Shown: positions 17,782-27,645, counted from the first letter of the stretch. The stretch is DNA of 64,000 nt from Prevotella sp. UBA2739 (GCA_002353525.1 DEJV01000004.1:1-64000), one strand, 5' to 3'. A program made the numbers and translations. The notes: generated by a model from the letters alone, not told the origin.

Positions 17782-18513
17782 ATGAAATTTATAGGAATTA
17801 TACCAGCCCGATACGCCTCGACGCGCTTTCCGGGCAAGCCATTGGCTATGCTGGGAGGAAAGCCTGTCATCCAGCGTGTGTACGAACAAGTGAAGGGCAT
17901 TATGGACGAAGTATATGTAGCCACCGACGATGAGCGCATCTACCAGACGGTGGAGGCTTTCGGCGGAAATGTGGTCATGACCTCCAACAAGCATAAGAGT
18001 GGCACAGACCGCATTTGGGAAGCTTATGAGAAGATAGGCAGCCACTTCGACGTCATCGTCAACATTCAGGGCGACGAGCCGTTTATCCAGCGCTCGCAAA
18101 TAGAGACCGTATGCCGTTGCTTCGAAGATGCCTCTACTCAGATAGCCACCCTCGGCATAGAGTTTAAAGACATGAAGGGCATTGAGAATCCCAACTCGCC
18201 GAAGATTGTGGTCGACAACAACAGCTATGCCATGTATTTCAGCCGTTCAGTGATTCCCTATTGTCGTGGTATTGACCGTAATGAGTGGCACACCCACTAC
18301 CCTTATCTAAAGCACATTGGCCTGTATGCTTATCGCTCGGAAGTGCTGGCCGAGATTACCAAGTTGCCCCAGTCGTCGCTTGAGCTGGCCGAAAGTCTGG
18401 AGCAGCTCAGATGGTTGCAAAACGGGTATAAGATAAAGGTTGGACTGACCGATATCGAGACCATCGGCATCGACACGCCCGAAGACTTGCAGAAAGCCCA
18501 ACTCTTGGTATAA
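17782..18513 (+). CDS. kdsB: 3-deoxy-manno-octulosonate cytidylyltransferase
   Basis: From the ATG at 17782 the protein has 243 residues and begins KFIGIIPARYASTRFPGKPLA, the nucleotide-binding signature of KdsB. VATDDERI, NIQGDEPFI and RWLQNGYKIKV are also typical. The enzyme makes CMP-Kdo for the lipid A core, confirming an LPS-bearing cell. In-frame ATGs further upstream lie before or on the promoter and are not used. Confidence 0.95.
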   Translation: MKFIGIIPARYASTRFPGKPLAMLGGKPVIQRVYEQVKGIMDEVYVATDDERIYQTVEAFGGNVVMTSNKHKSGTDRIWEAYEKIGSHFDVIVNIQGDEPFIQRSQIETVCRCFEDASTQIATLGIEFKDMKGIENPNSPKIVVDNNSYAMYFSRSVIPYCRGIDRNEWHTHYPYLKHIGLYAYRSEVLAEITKLPQSSLELAESLEQLRWLQNGYKIKVGLTDIETIGIDTPEDLQKAQLLV

Positions 18514-18576
18514 TGAAGGCCGCCCTTAGCGTAGTTGAGACTTGCACATTGTGTAGATATGCCATATTCATGGCGT

Positions 18577-18681
18577 AAATAGGCTTTTTAGAATCGCTAA
18601 AATGCCTTTTGTAACTTTAGAGTAGCTTTCTACGATTCTAGAGTAGCCTTCTACGATTCTAAAGTAGCCTTCTACAATTCC
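18577..18681. repeat. 21-bp tandem array after kdsB (copy 1 of a dispersed family)
   Basis: Units of 21 bases start at 18619, 18640 and 18661 with the core AGAGTAGCCTTCTACGATTC, preceded by two weaker units (from about 18577 and 18598) of the type AAATAGGCTTTTTAGA. It fills the spacer between kdsB and the shared terminator. A related array with the same unit order lies at 63233-63412. Stops occur in its reading frames, so it is not coding. Confidence 0.85.
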
Positions 18682-18714
18682 AGTATAATCGTTTCGACGC
18701 AATATACTGATACA

Positions 18715-18756
18715 AAAAAATGCTGAGCCTCGTATTGAGTGAGCTCAGCATTTTTT
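18715..18756. terminator. Bidirectional terminator between kdsB and the DUF3078 gene
   Basis: A 14-bp perfect inverted repeat (18715-18728 and 18743-18756, core ATGCTGAGC) whose ends are A6 and T6, giving T runs in both directions. Confidence 0.85.
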
Positions 18757-18817
18757 GTATTTAATCAATCTTCTCGCAACCCGTAGTCACGAGTTGTTGT
18801 TCACCGAGGGCTCGTCA

Positions 18818-20074
18818 TCAGAACGAATAGTTGAAGCCCAGCGAGAAGTACTCCTTAAACTGCCAGTAACCAAGGTCGCTGTCACGTACATTGGCATCGT
18901 CGAAACGTGGGAAGAGGAACAGGTTGGCAGAGATGTATTTCGACACACGAAGGGCAAACGTATTCTCCCACTCCAGCTCAGCGCGGTGGTAGCTGGTGAA
19001 TCCGTACAGACGTGTTTTCCAACTCACGTTCTCGTTGATTTTCCACTCCAGAGCAGCAGTAATCTGCGAACCGAAATCGATGAGCGTGTGCGAGTGCTTG
19101 TCGGTTTTCACACCAAAGCTAGAAGCCAATGCCCTGCGCGCCACATAGCGATAGTTTACCGCAATGGGCGAAAGGTTGATGGTTCCCGTCAGTTTGTTGT
19201 TCAGCCAGTTTACCTTGTAGTCCATACCGAGACCCACGTTGAAGTTGAATGGTGACATGAAGTCGGAGAATGTTTTCTCGTTGTTAGCCTTGAAACCACG
19301 CGAGAACTGGGTGTAGGCCAGCACCTGCAACGTGTAGTACCAATTCTTCGAAGCCTGCAGGCCCACCTTTCCGGTGTAACGAATCAGGTCTTCGTTGGCC
19401 TTGAACTTATGAATAGAGTCGGAACGCGAGGTGAGGAAGCCCAGTTTCATCTCGAGTTTGTTCTCCCACTTCCACTTCGACTTGTTGTCGTAGTTGGCCT
19501 CGAGCGTCAGCGAGCCAATGGCCGAGTAGGTGCTCTCACCACCTTTATACCAGTTGCCCGACACATAGTTTTGCATGAACTGCAGATTACCGTCGCCCTT
19601 GCGTGTCCAGAAGTTCGGTTTCTTCACATCGACCACCACCGTGTCCACCGGATCGGTTTCTACCGGCACGGGAGCCACCTTCTCGACCATGGCTATTTCC
19701 TGCTTTACAGGTGCCACAAACTCGTTGGTAATCTTGCCCGACGATTGTAAATTGTTTTCGGTAACCGTAACTAAATCAGGGCGATTTAAGTATACATTCA
19801 TCAATGTTTCGTCAATCTCTTTGCTTACAGCGTCTTGCGATTCAGAATCATTGAAGATGCTAAGATTGTTAGCTGCGATAGAATGATAAAAAGTTGTTGG
19901 AATAAACAGCCGGTAGAAACGGGCATCCACAACACCATTGTCATTGACAGGCAAGTTGGCAGGACTGTAGTTGGTTGTCGGTAGCAAACTCAACGCATGA
20001 GGAACAGCCAGTCGGGCATGAGCCGTGGCGAACAACATGGCCAGCGCCATGATAAAAGTAAATCGTTTTTCCAT
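18818..20074 (-). CDS. DUF3078 outer-membrane beta-barrel protein
   Basis: The 418-residue protein starts with a signal peptide (MEKRFTFIMALAMLFATAHA) and, after a low-complexity linker with Val/Pro/Asp around residues 120-150, enters a region of alternating strands (NYVSGNWYKGGESTYSAIGSL, WKWENKLEMKLGF) ending in a terminal Phe, typical of outer-membrane barrels. The NFWTRKGDGNLQF...NYVSGNWYKGG segment is characteristic of DUF3078. Function unknown. Confidence 0.85.
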   Translation of the reverse strand: MEKRFTFIMALAMLFATAHARLAVPHALSLLPTTNYSPANLPVNDNGVVDARFYRLFIPTTFYHSIAANNLSIFNDSESQDAVSKEIDETLMNVYLNRPDLVTVTENNLQSSGKITNEFVAPVKQEIAMVEKVAPVPVETDPVDTVVVDVKKPNFWTRKGDGNLQFMQNYVSGNWYKGGESTYSAIGSLTLEANYDNKSKWKWENKLEMKLGFLTSRSDSIHKFKANEDLIRYTGKVGLQASKNWYYTLQVLAYTQFSRGFKANNEKTFSDFMSPFNFNVGLGMDYKVNWLNNKLTGTINLSPIAVNYRYVARRALASSFGVKTDKHSHTLIDFGSQITAALEWKINENVSWKTRLYGFTSYHRAELEWENTFALRVSKYISANLFLFPRFDDANVRDSDLGYWQFKEYFSLGFNYSF

Positions 20075-20095
20075 ATATTTGTGCTATTTTTCTTG

Positions 20096-20103
20096 CAAAG
20101 GTA
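20096..20103 (-). promoter_or_regulatory. -7 element of the DUF3078 gene
   Basis: The minus strand reads TACCTTTG 22 bases upstream of the ATG. No clear -33 box. Confidence 0.6.
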
Positions 20104-20146
20104 AGAATAATATCCGAATATTTTTTATTATCTCGGGGATTTTTTG

Positions 20147-20154
20147 TACTTTTG
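20147..20154 (+). promoter_or_regulatory. -7 element of yidC
   Basis: TACTTTTG, with about 85 bases of AT-rich leader before the yidC ATG at 20242. No clear -33 box. Confidence 0.5.
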
Positions 20155-20241
20155 CGCCTTGTATTAATAAAATATTAATAACTTGCCATATTATTGTGAC
20201 AGAAAAATCAAAGTAGTTTAAAAACATATTAATTTTAAGAA

Positions 20242-22128
20242 ATGGATAAAAACACGATTATCGGCTTTGTTCTGATTGCCGCCGTATTGATTGGATTCAG
20301 TTGGTGGCAGCAGCCTTCGGCAGAGGAGATTGCCGCACAAAGAACTCAAGATTCTATAGCTCAAGTGGTGAAGGCTAAAGCCGAGCAAGACAAGAAGGCT
20401 GCACAGGCAGCCAAAGAGGCCCAGGCTAAGGCTGCGGCCCAAAACGACTCAACTTCGGCATTCTTTACGGCCATGAAAGGTACGGCACAGAACATCGTGC
20501 TGAAAAACAAAAAGGTTGAGCTGACGCTTTCCACCAAGGGAGGCACCATTGTGAAAGCCATCGTTAAAAACTTCAAGAACTATAAAGGCGACCAGGACGT
20601 AACGCTGTTCGATGAGAAAGACCAGAGTCTGCGTTTCTTACTTGCCGGCAAGGAGACGAATATCATCACCAGCGACTTGTTCTTCACCCCATCGAACGTC
20701 ACCGACTCGACCGTCACGATGACTGCTGTTGCAGGAGAAGGTAAGCAACTGACACTGGACTACACCCTCGGCAAAGACTACATGCTGCACATGAGCATGC
20801 AGGCACAAGGCATGAGCGGCATGTTCGCCCCCAACTACAGTCAGATGGATGTGGAGTGGAGCGACCGCTGCCGCCAGCAAGAGCGTGGTTTCAACTTCGA
20901 GAACCAGCGCTCGGCGCTGACCTACCATTTCACCGATGGAGGTACCAACTATCTGAACGAGCAGAAAGAGTATGTGGACAAGGAGATTGACAAAGAGACT
21001 GACTGGGTGGCCTTCAAGAACCAGTACTTCTCGGCCGTAATGATCACCAAAGGTCACTTTGCCACCAACGCTCTCATGACCAGCATGCCGCTGGAGAAAG
21101 AGTCGAAATATCTGAAGCAGTATGCCGCCAAGCTGAAGACCCAGTTCGACCCCACCGGTCAGACTCCCTCGGAGTTTGAGTTCTATTATGGTCCCAACGA
21201 CTTCCGTCTGTTGCAGGAGGTGGAGAAGCAAAGCACCTTCGGCAAAGAGCTTCAGATGGAGCGCCTGGTGTATCTGGGATGGCCACTCTTCCGCATCATC
21301 AACCGCTGGTTCACCATCTACGTGTTCGACTGGCTCACGTCATGGGGATTCTCTATGGGCATTGTGCTCATCCTCATCACCCTGCTGCTGAAGGTCATCA
21401 CCTTCCCGCTGGTGAAGAAGAGCTACATGAGCTCTGCCAAGATGCGCGTGTTGAAACCTAAATTCGACGAGGCTACCAAGCAATTTGACAAACCCGAAGA
21501 CCAGATGCAGAAGCAGCAGGCCATGATGCAGATGTACTCGCAATATGGTGTCAGCCCGCTCGGAGGCTGTCTGCCTGCCCTCATCCAGATGCCTATCTGG
21601 ATTGCCATGTTCAACTATGTGCCTAATGCCATTCAGTTGCGGGGCCAGAGTTTCTTGTGGATGAAAGACCTCTCTACCTACGACCCCATCATCGAGTGGG
21701 GCAAGGACATCTGGCTCATTGGCGACCACCTCTCACTCACCTGTATCCTGTTCTGTGTGGCCAACGTGCTCTACTCATGGATGACCATGCGCCAGCAGAA
21801 AGACCAAATGGTGGGTCAGCAGGCCGAGCAAATGAAGATGATGCAATGGATGATGTATCTCATGCCGCTGATGTTCTTCTTCATCTTCAATGAGTATTCG
21901 TCAGGTCTGAACTTCTATTACTTCATCTCGCTGTTCTTCTCGGCTGCCATCATGTGGACGCTGCGCAAGACTACCAACGACGAGAAACTGCTTGCCATTC
22001 TCGAGGCTAAGTATCAGGAGAACAAGAAGAATCCGAAGAAGCAAGGCGGACTGGCTGCCCGTCTGGAGGCCATGCAGAAACAAGCTGCCGAGCTGGAGCG
22101 TCAGCGACAAAACGGTTATAAAAAGTAA
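20242..22128 (+). CDS. yidC: Membrane protein insertase YidC
   Basis: The 628-residue protein has the long Gram-negative form: an N-terminal membrane helix (residues ~6-21), a large periplasmic domain (to ~350) and the Oxa1-like core from MGIVLILITLLLKVITFPL onward, with the typical QYGVSPLGGCLPALIQMPI loop and FFIFNEYSSGLNFYY. A charged tail (KKNPKKQGG...QRQNGYKK) can contact ribosomes. It inserts membrane proteins alone or with SecYEG. It is followed by a DUF1846 gene after 20 bases. Confidence 0.97.
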   Translation: MDKNTIIGFVLIAAVLIGFSWWQQPSAEEIAAQRTQDSIAQVVKAKAEQDKKAAQAAKEAQAKAAAQNDSTSAFFTAMKGTAQNIVLKNKKVELTLSTKGGTIVKAIVKNFKNYKGDQDVTLFDEKDQSLRFLLAGKETNIITSDLFFTPSNVTDSTVTMTAVAGEGKQLTLDYTLGKDYMLHMSMQAQGMSGMFAPNYSQMDVEWSDRCRQQERGFNFENQRSALTYHFTDGGTNYLNEQKEYVDKEIDKETDWVAFKNQYFSAVMITKGHFATNALMTSMPLEKESKYLKQYAAKLKTQFDPTGQTPSEFEFYYGPNDFRLLQEVEKQSTFGKELQMERLVYLGWPLFRIINRWFTIYVFDWLTSWGFSMGIVLILITLLLKVITFPLVKKSYMSSAKMRVLKPKFDEATKQFDKPEDQMQKQQAMMQMYSQYGVSPLGGCLPALIQMPIWIAMFNYVPNAIQLRGQSFLWMKDLSTYDPIIEWGKDIWLIGDHLSLTCILFCVANVLYSWMTMRQQKDQMVGQQAEQMKMMQWMMYLMPLMFFFIFNEYSSGLNFYYFISLFFSAAIMWTLRKTTNDEKLLAILEAKYQENKKNPKKQGGLAARLEAMQKQAAELERQRQNGYKK

Positions 22129-22148
22129 TCATTGATTAGATTGAAGTT

Positions 22149-23612
22149 ATGAAAATAGGATTCGACAACGAGAAGTATCTCAAGATACAGTCGGAACACA
22201 TCAGAGAGCGTATTGCCAAGTTCAACGGTAAGCTCTATCTGGAGCTCGGTGGCAAGCTTTTCGACGACCATCATGCCTCGCGTGTGCTGCCCGGTTTCAA
22301 GCCCGACTCGAAGTTGCGCATGTTTGCACAGTTGCGCGACCAGTTGGAAATCGTCATCGTGGTGAGTGCCGAGGACATAGAGAAGAACAAGATACGTGCC
22401 GACCTGGGCATTACCTACGACGAGGATGTGTTGCGACTGCGCGAGGAGTTCATGAAGCGCGACTTCATGGTGGGATCGGTGGTCATCACCCACTACGACG
22501 GACAACGTGCCGCCGACCAGTTCCGCCATCGTCTGGAGCGCATGGGCATCCGCTCGTACATCCACTACCCTATCGACGGCTATCCTCACAACGTGGAGCT
22601 CATTGCCAGCGACAATGGATTTGGAAAGAACGACTATGTGGAAACCTCGCGCGAGCTGGTCATCGTAACCGCTCCCGGACCAGGCAGTGGCAAGATGGCC
22701 ACCTGCCTGAGCCAGCTCTACAATGAGAATAAGCGTGGCATTCAGGCCGGCTACGCCAAGTTTGAGACATTCCCCGTGTGGAGCCTGCCCCTGAAGCATC
22801 CTGTTAACATTGCCTATGAGGCAGCTACGGCCGACCTGAACGATGTGAACATGATTGACCCGTTCCATTTGGAAGCCTACGACAAGATTGCCGTCAACTA
22901 TAATCGCGACATTGAGATATTTCCCGTGCTCAACGCGCTGTTTGAGGGCATCTATGGCGAGAACCCCTATAAGTCGCCAACCGACATGGGTGTCAACATG
23001 ATAGGATTCTGCATTAGCGACGATGAGGTGTGCTGCCAGGCCAGCCGCGAAGAAATCATCCGCCGCTACTACGATGCCACGAACAAAATGGCCGACGGTG
23101 CCGACAACGAGCGTGAGGTGAACAAGATTCTCATGCTCTTCAACCAGGCTAAAATCACCACGGCCTACAGGCGGGTCACCGTAGCAGCTACAGCCAAACA
23201 AGAACTGACCGGCCACACGGCCGCTGCCATCGAACTGGAAGACGGCACCATCATCACCTCAAAGTCGAGTCCGCTGCTGGGGTGCAGTGCCGCGCTGTTG
23301 CTGAATGCCACCAAACACTTGGCTGGCATCGACCACGATGCGCGCTTGATTCCGCAAAGTCTGATAGAACCTGTACAAAAAACTAAAATAGAATATCTGG
23401 GTGGCAAGAACCCCCGCCTGCATACCGACGAGGTGCTGGTGGCGCTCAGCGTGCTCTCGAAAGACGACGAACTATGCCGTAGGGCACTCGAGCAGCTGCC
23501 AAAGCTACGTGGATGCCAGGTGCATAGCACCGTGATGCTGAGTGAGGTAGACCGCAAAATATTTAAGAAACTAGGATGCGGTCTCACATGCGATCCTGTA
23601 AGAAAAAAATAA
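22149..23612 (+). CDS. DUF1846 domain-containing protein
   Basis: The 487-residue, mostly soluble protein begins KIGFDNEKYLKIQSEHIRERI, a stretch I recognise from DUF1846 proteins. A possible nucleotide-binding loop, APGPGSGKMATCLSQLY (~residues 176-192), resembles a P-loop. Family members exist in Firmicutes and Bacteroidetes and their biochemical role is unknown to me. It follows yidC closely and precedes the S9 peptidase by 24 bases, so it may be co-transcribed with both. Confidence 0.75.
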   Translation: MKIGFDNEKYLKIQSEHIRERIAKFNGKLYLELGGKLFDDHHASRVLPGFKPDSKLRMFAQLRDQLEIVIVVSAEDIEKNKIRADLGITYDEDVLRLREEFMKRDFMVGSVVITHYDGQRAADQFRHRLERMGIRSYIHYPIDGYPHNVELIASDNGFGKNDYVETSRELVIVTAPGPGSGKMATCLSQLYNENKRGIQAGYAKFETFPVWSLPLKHPVNIAYEAATADLNDVNMIDPFHLEAYDKIAVNYNRDIEIFPVLNALFEGIYGENPYKSPTDMGVNMIGFCISDDEVCCQASREEIIRRYYDATNKMADGADNEREVNKILMLFNQAKITTAYRRVTVAATAKQELTGHTAAAIELEDGTIITSKSSPLLGCSAALLLNATKHLAGIDHDARLIPQSLIEPVQKTKIEYLGGKNPRLHTDEVLVALSVLSKDDELCRRALEQLPKLRGCQVHSTVMLSEVDRKIFKKLGCGLTCDPVRKK

Positions 23613-23636
23613 AAATCAACGAATAACCTTATCATT

Positions 23637-25850
23637 ATGAAAAAAGCACTAACATTGATTGCTGCTGCCATGTTCATGCTAGGTGGTGGTAATGCGCAAG
23701 CGCAAGAGACTATGAAAATAGGAAAACAAAACATCAGCGTGAAAGACAGGCGGATGACGCCCGAGGCGCTGTGGGCCATGGGGCGCATTAGCAGTTATGC
23801 TGCATCGCCCGACGGCAAGCACATTGTCTATCAAGTGGGATACTACAGCGTGAAAGAGAACAAGAGCCATCATGTGCTCTACATGATGAATGCCGATGGT
23901 ACCAATCAGCAACTGCTCACCAAGAGCAATAAAAACGAGACCGATGCCACATGGCTTTCTGCCGACAAACTTGCCTTTCTTTCGGGTGGTGAGATTTGGA
24001 CTATGAACATAGACGGTTCGAACCGCCAGCAGGCATCACGCACCAATGGTGCCGTTGAGGGATATAAGTTCTCGCCCGACCAGAGCAAAGTCATCATTCT
24101 GAAGTCGATGCCCTTCCATGAGATTATCAAGAAGAACCCCGACGACCTGCCTAAGGCTACTGGCCGTCGTGTCACCGACCTGATGTATCGCCATTGGGAC
24201 CACTACGTGGAAAGCATCATGCACCCCTTCGTTGCTGAGGTAAGCAACGCCAATGGCACCCTGGCCATCGCCAACACCATGACCGACATTCTTGAGGGAG
24301 AACCCTACGAGTGTCCCATGGAGCCATTCGGCGGCATTGAGCAACTGGACTGGAGCAAAGACTCTAAGCAGATTGCCTACACCTGCCGCAAGAAGACCGG
24401 ACGCGAGTATAGCATCTCGACAGATTCTGACATTTATTTATATACAATTAGTACGCGCGAGACAACCAATCTCTGCAAGCCTGCCGGTTACAAGGCACCA
24501 GCCTTCGACGCTACCAAGTCGCTGAAGAACCAGCCTGTGAATGCGCCTGAGAATTTGAAGAACAACGTGGGCTACGACCAAAATCCGAAGTTCTCGCCCA
24601 ACGGAAGGTTCATCGCATGGAAAAGCATGGAGCGCGATGGCTATGAGGCCGACATTAACCGCCTCTGCGTCTACGAGCTGGCTACCGGTGTGAAACGCTA
24701 TGTCAGCCAGGCGTTCGACTCCGACGTAGATGATTTTTGCTGGAGTGACAACAAGGATGCCCAGATTTACTTCATCGGTGTATGGCACGGAACAGAGAAT
24801 CTGTATGCCATCAACTGGAAAGGCGAACTGAAACAACTCACCAACGACTGGGCCGACTTTGGCAGCCTGCAGATGCTGAACGACGGTAAGCGCATCATTG
24901 CCGAGCGCCACAGTTTCCTGGCCAGCGCCGACTTGTATGTCATTACGCCAAACTTCAAAAAGACCGATATCACCAAACCACAGAAGAAGGGACAGGGCAC
25001 AACCGTTCAGCAAATCACCTTCGAGAACAAGCATATCTTCGATAAGCTCGACATGCCGAAGGTGCAGCAGCGCTGGGCAAAGACCACCGATGGCAAGGAA
25101 CTGCTATACTGGATTATTCTGCCACCAAACTTCGATGAGACAAAGAAGTATCCTACCCTGCTCTTCTGCGAGGGAGGTCCGCAGAGTCCTGTCAGCCAGT
25201 TCTGGAGCTACCGCTGGAACTTCATGATCATGGCCTCGCAAGGCTATGTGGTCATTGCCCCCAACCGTCGTGGCCTGCCTGGTTTCGGACATGAATGGTG
25301 CGAGGCCATCTCGGGCGACTGGACCGGCCAGTGCATCCGCGACTATCTGTCGGCCATTGATGATGCCGCAGACAACCTGTCTTATGTGGACCGCGACCGT
25401 ATGGGTGCAGTGGGTGCCTCTTTCGGAGGTTTCTCTGTCTACTACCTGGCTGGTCACCACGACAAGCGCTTCAAGGCCTTTATTTCTCATGACGGAGCAT
25501 TCAACCTCGAGTCGATGTACACCGATACAGAGGAGAACTGGTTCTCCAACTGGGAATACGACGATGCCTACTGGAACAAGAACTTAACCGTAAATGCCAA
25601 GCGCACCTACGAGAATAGTCCGCACAGGTTTGTCAACAAGTGGGACACCCCCATCCTCTGCATTCATGGCGAGATGGACTATCGCATCAATGCCAACCAG
25701 GGCATGGGCGCATTCAATGCAGCCCGCATGCGTGGCATTCCTGCCGAACTGCTCATCTTCCCCGATGAGAACCACTGGGTGCTGAAGCCCCAGAACGGTA
25801 TACTCTGGCAGCGTACCTTCTTCAACTGGCTCGACCGTTGGCTGAAATAG
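23637..25850 (+). CDS. Exported S9 family prolyl oligopeptidase-like serine peptidase
   Basis: The 737-residue protein has a signal peptide (MKKALTLIAAAMFMLGGGNAQAQ), a beta-propeller with WD40/TolB-like blades (for example SPDGKHIVYQV, SPNGRFIAW) and a C-terminal alpha/beta-hydrolase. The catalytic triad is readable: Ser595 in GASFGGFS, Asp681 in HGEMDYRI and His713 in DENHWVL, with S9C-type spacing. It should act in the periplasm on short peptides, in line with DPP-type enzymes of asaccharolytic relatives and with the POT peptide importer nearby. Exact specificity is not readable. Confidence 0.9.
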   Translation: MKKALTLIAAAMFMLGGGNAQAQETMKIGKQNISVKDRRMTPEALWAMGRISSYAASPDGKHIVYQVGYYSVKENKSHHVLYMMNADGTNQQLLTKSNKNETDATWLSADKLAFLSGGEIWTMNIDGSNRQQASRTNGAVEGYKFSPDQSKVIILKSMPFHEIIKKNPDDLPKATGRRVTDLMYRHWDHYVESIMHPFVAEVSNANGTLAIANTMTDILEGEPYECPMEPFGGIEQLDWSKDSKQIAYTCRKKTGREYSISTDSDIYLYTISTRETTNLCKPAGYKAPAFDATKSLKNQPVNAPENLKNNVGYDQNPKFSPNGRFIAWKSMERDGYEADINRLCVYELATGVKRYVSQAFDSDVDDFCWSDNKDAQIYFIGVWHGTENLYAINWKGELKQLTNDWADFGSLQMLNDGKRIIAERHSFLASADLYVITPNFKKTDITKPQKKGQGTTVQQITFENKHIFDKLDMPKVQQRWAKTTDGKELLYWIILPPNFDETKKYPTLLFCEGGPQSPVSQFWSYRWNFMIMASQGYVVIAPNRRGLPGFGHEWCEAISGDWTGQCIRDYLSAIDDAADNLSYVDRDRMGAVGASFGGFSVYYLAGHHDKRFKAFISHDGAFNLESMYTDTEENWFSNWEYDDAYWNKNLTVNAKRTYENSPHRFVNKWDTPILCIHGEMDYRINANQGMGAFNAARMRGIPAELLIFPDENHWVLKPQNGILWQRTFFNWLDRWLK

Positions 25851-25939
25851 TTACGTCGGCACGACCAAAGAAAAAGGCATTCATTTTATTTGATCATGAA
25901 ATGATAAAACAACAACAATAAAGAAATAAAAACAAAACA

Positions 25940-27559
25940 ATGACACAAGCAATTCAAAAGACTCTGAGAGACTCGGCCGCCATGCGCTGGACAGCTCTGC
26001 TGCTGCTGGCATTGGCCATGTTCTGTTCATACATCTTTATGGACATTCTCTCGCCCATCAAGGACCTCATGCAGGAAACCCGCGGATGGGACTCTACGGC
26101 TTTCGGAACCATGCAGGGTTCGGAGGTTTTTCTTAACGTATTCGTATTCTTCCTTATCTTTGCAGGTATCATCCTCGACAAGATGGGCGTTCGTTTCACT
26201 GCCGTGCTCTCGGCTGCAGTGATGCTCATTGGTGCTATCATCAAGTGGTATGCCGTCAGTGAGAGCTTCATGGGTAGCGGACTCGAGACATGGTTCAACA
26301 ACAACCTTAACTACATTCCCCTTTTTGATGAGTTAGGCGTATCGCCTTTCTATAAGGGAATGCCTGCATCAGCCAAATTTGCTGCTTGCGGCTTTATGAT
26401 TTTCGGTTGTGGCTGTGAAATGGCAGGTATCACCGTAAGTCGTGGAATTGTGAAGTGGTTCAAGGGTCGTGAGATGGCATTGGCCATGGGCTCTGAAATG
26501 GCCTTGGCACGTCTGGGTGTTGCCACCTGTATGATTTTCTCGCCCTTCTTTGCGAAGTTGGGTGGCCAGGTTAGCGTTACCCGTTCGGTTGCCTTTGGTG
26601 TAGTGCTGTTGTGCATCGCCCTGATCATGTGTATTGTTTATTTCTTCATGGATAAGAAACTGGACGAGCAGACTGGTGAGGCAGAAGAGAAAGACGATCC
26701 GTTCAAGATTTCAGATATCGGACAGATACTTACCAGCAGTGGATTCTGGTTGGTAGCCCTGTTGTGTGTGCTGTATTACTCGGCCATCTTCCCCTTCCAG
26801 AAGTACGCGGTGAACATGCTGCAGTGTAACCTGACACTGACCGAACCTGCCGCCGACTCGTTCTGGGCCAGCTCGAGTGTTACCATCGTTCAATACGTGA
26901 TCATGCTTGTGGTTGCCGCAGCTGGATTTGCAAGTAACTTCCAGAAGATTAAGAGTCGCCAGTATGCATTGCTTGGAATCAGCATCGTTGCCTTGATTAC
27001 TTATTGCTATATGGGCTACATGCGCCAGTCTGCTGAGTCAATCTTTGCAGTGTTCCCCTTGCTGGCAGTGCTGATTACACCTATTCTGGGCAGTTATGTA
27101 GACCACAAAGGAAAGGCAGCTTCTATGCTCGTGCTGGGTTCTTTACTGCTGATAGCATGTCACCTCACCTTTGCCTTCATCCTGCCCCTGTTCAAGGGCA
27201 GCGCCGTTGGAGGTATAGTTATTGCGTACGTCACCATTCTCGTGCTGGGATCTTCGTTCTCGCTGGTGCCTGCTTCGTTGTGGCCAAGCGTTCCAAAGCT
27301 GGTCGATGCCAAAGTCATTGGTTCAGCCTACGCACTGATCTTCTGGATTCAGAACATTGGTTTGTGGCTCTTCCCATTGCTCATTGGCAAGGTGCTCGAC
27401 AGCACAAACCCAGGCGTTACCGACCCCACACAGTTCAACTATACCGCTCCTCTCGTTATGCTGGCCTCACTTGGCGTTGCAGCATTAGTATTGGGACTGG
27501 TATTGAAAGTTGTCGACAAGAAGAAAGGTCTTGGTTTGGAAGAACCAAATATTAAGTAA
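25940..27559 (+). CDS. MFS transporter
   Basis: The 539-residue protein has around 12 hydrophobic helices and MFS-type features: a DKMGVRF loop after helix 2, a large central cytoplasmic loop (KKLDEQTGEAEEKDDPFK) and a repeated second half. It is longer than average because of an insert of about 40 residues after helix 3 (ESFMGSGLETWFNNNLNY). The substrate is unknown. It is 89 bases after the S9 peptidase, with no clear promoter in between. Confidence 0.8.
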   Translation: MTQAIQKTLRDSAAMRWTALLLLALAMFCSYIFMDILSPIKDLMQETRGWDSTAFGTMQGSEVFLNVFVFFLIFAGIILDKMGVRFTAVLSAAVMLIGAIIKWYAVSESFMGSGLETWFNNNLNYIPLFDELGVSPFYKGMPASAKFAACGFMIFGCGCEMAGITVSRGIVKWFKGREMALAMGSEMALARLGVATCMIFSPFFAKLGGQVSVTRSVAFGVVLLCIALIMCIVYFFMDKKLDEQTGEAEEKDDPFKISDIGQILTSSGFWLVALLCVLYYSAIFPFQKYAVNMLQCNLTLTEPAADSFWASSSVTIVQYVIMLVVAAAGFASNFQKIKSRQYALLGISIVALITYCYMGYMRQSAESIFAVFPLLAVLITPILGSYVDHKGKAASMLVLGSLLLIACHLTFAFILPLFKGSAVGGIVIAYVTILVLGSSFSLVPASLWPSVPKLVDAKVIGSAYALIFWIQNIGLWLFPLLIGKVLDSTNPGVTDPTQFNYTAPLVMLASLGVAALVLGLVLKVVDKKKGLGLEEPNIK

Positions 27560-27582
27560 AATCCCGTTTACCATCAATACAC

Positions 27583-27620
27583 GAAAGAAGCAGCTACCAT
27601 CGATTGTAGCTGCTTCTTTC
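27583..27620. terminator. Bidirectional terminator between the MFS and nhaC-type genes
   Basis: A perfect 15-bp inverted repeat (27583-27597 and 27606-27620, core AAGAAGCAGCTAC) with an 8-base loop and a T run on the plus strand. Confidence 0.85.
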
Positions 27621-27645
27621 TTTTCAGCAACATATACTGAATAAT

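Noticed and set aside
22116..23216. A 366-codon minus-strand frame opposite the DUF1846 gene
   Set aside because: Antisense shadow of a conserved gene with no promoter or family match.
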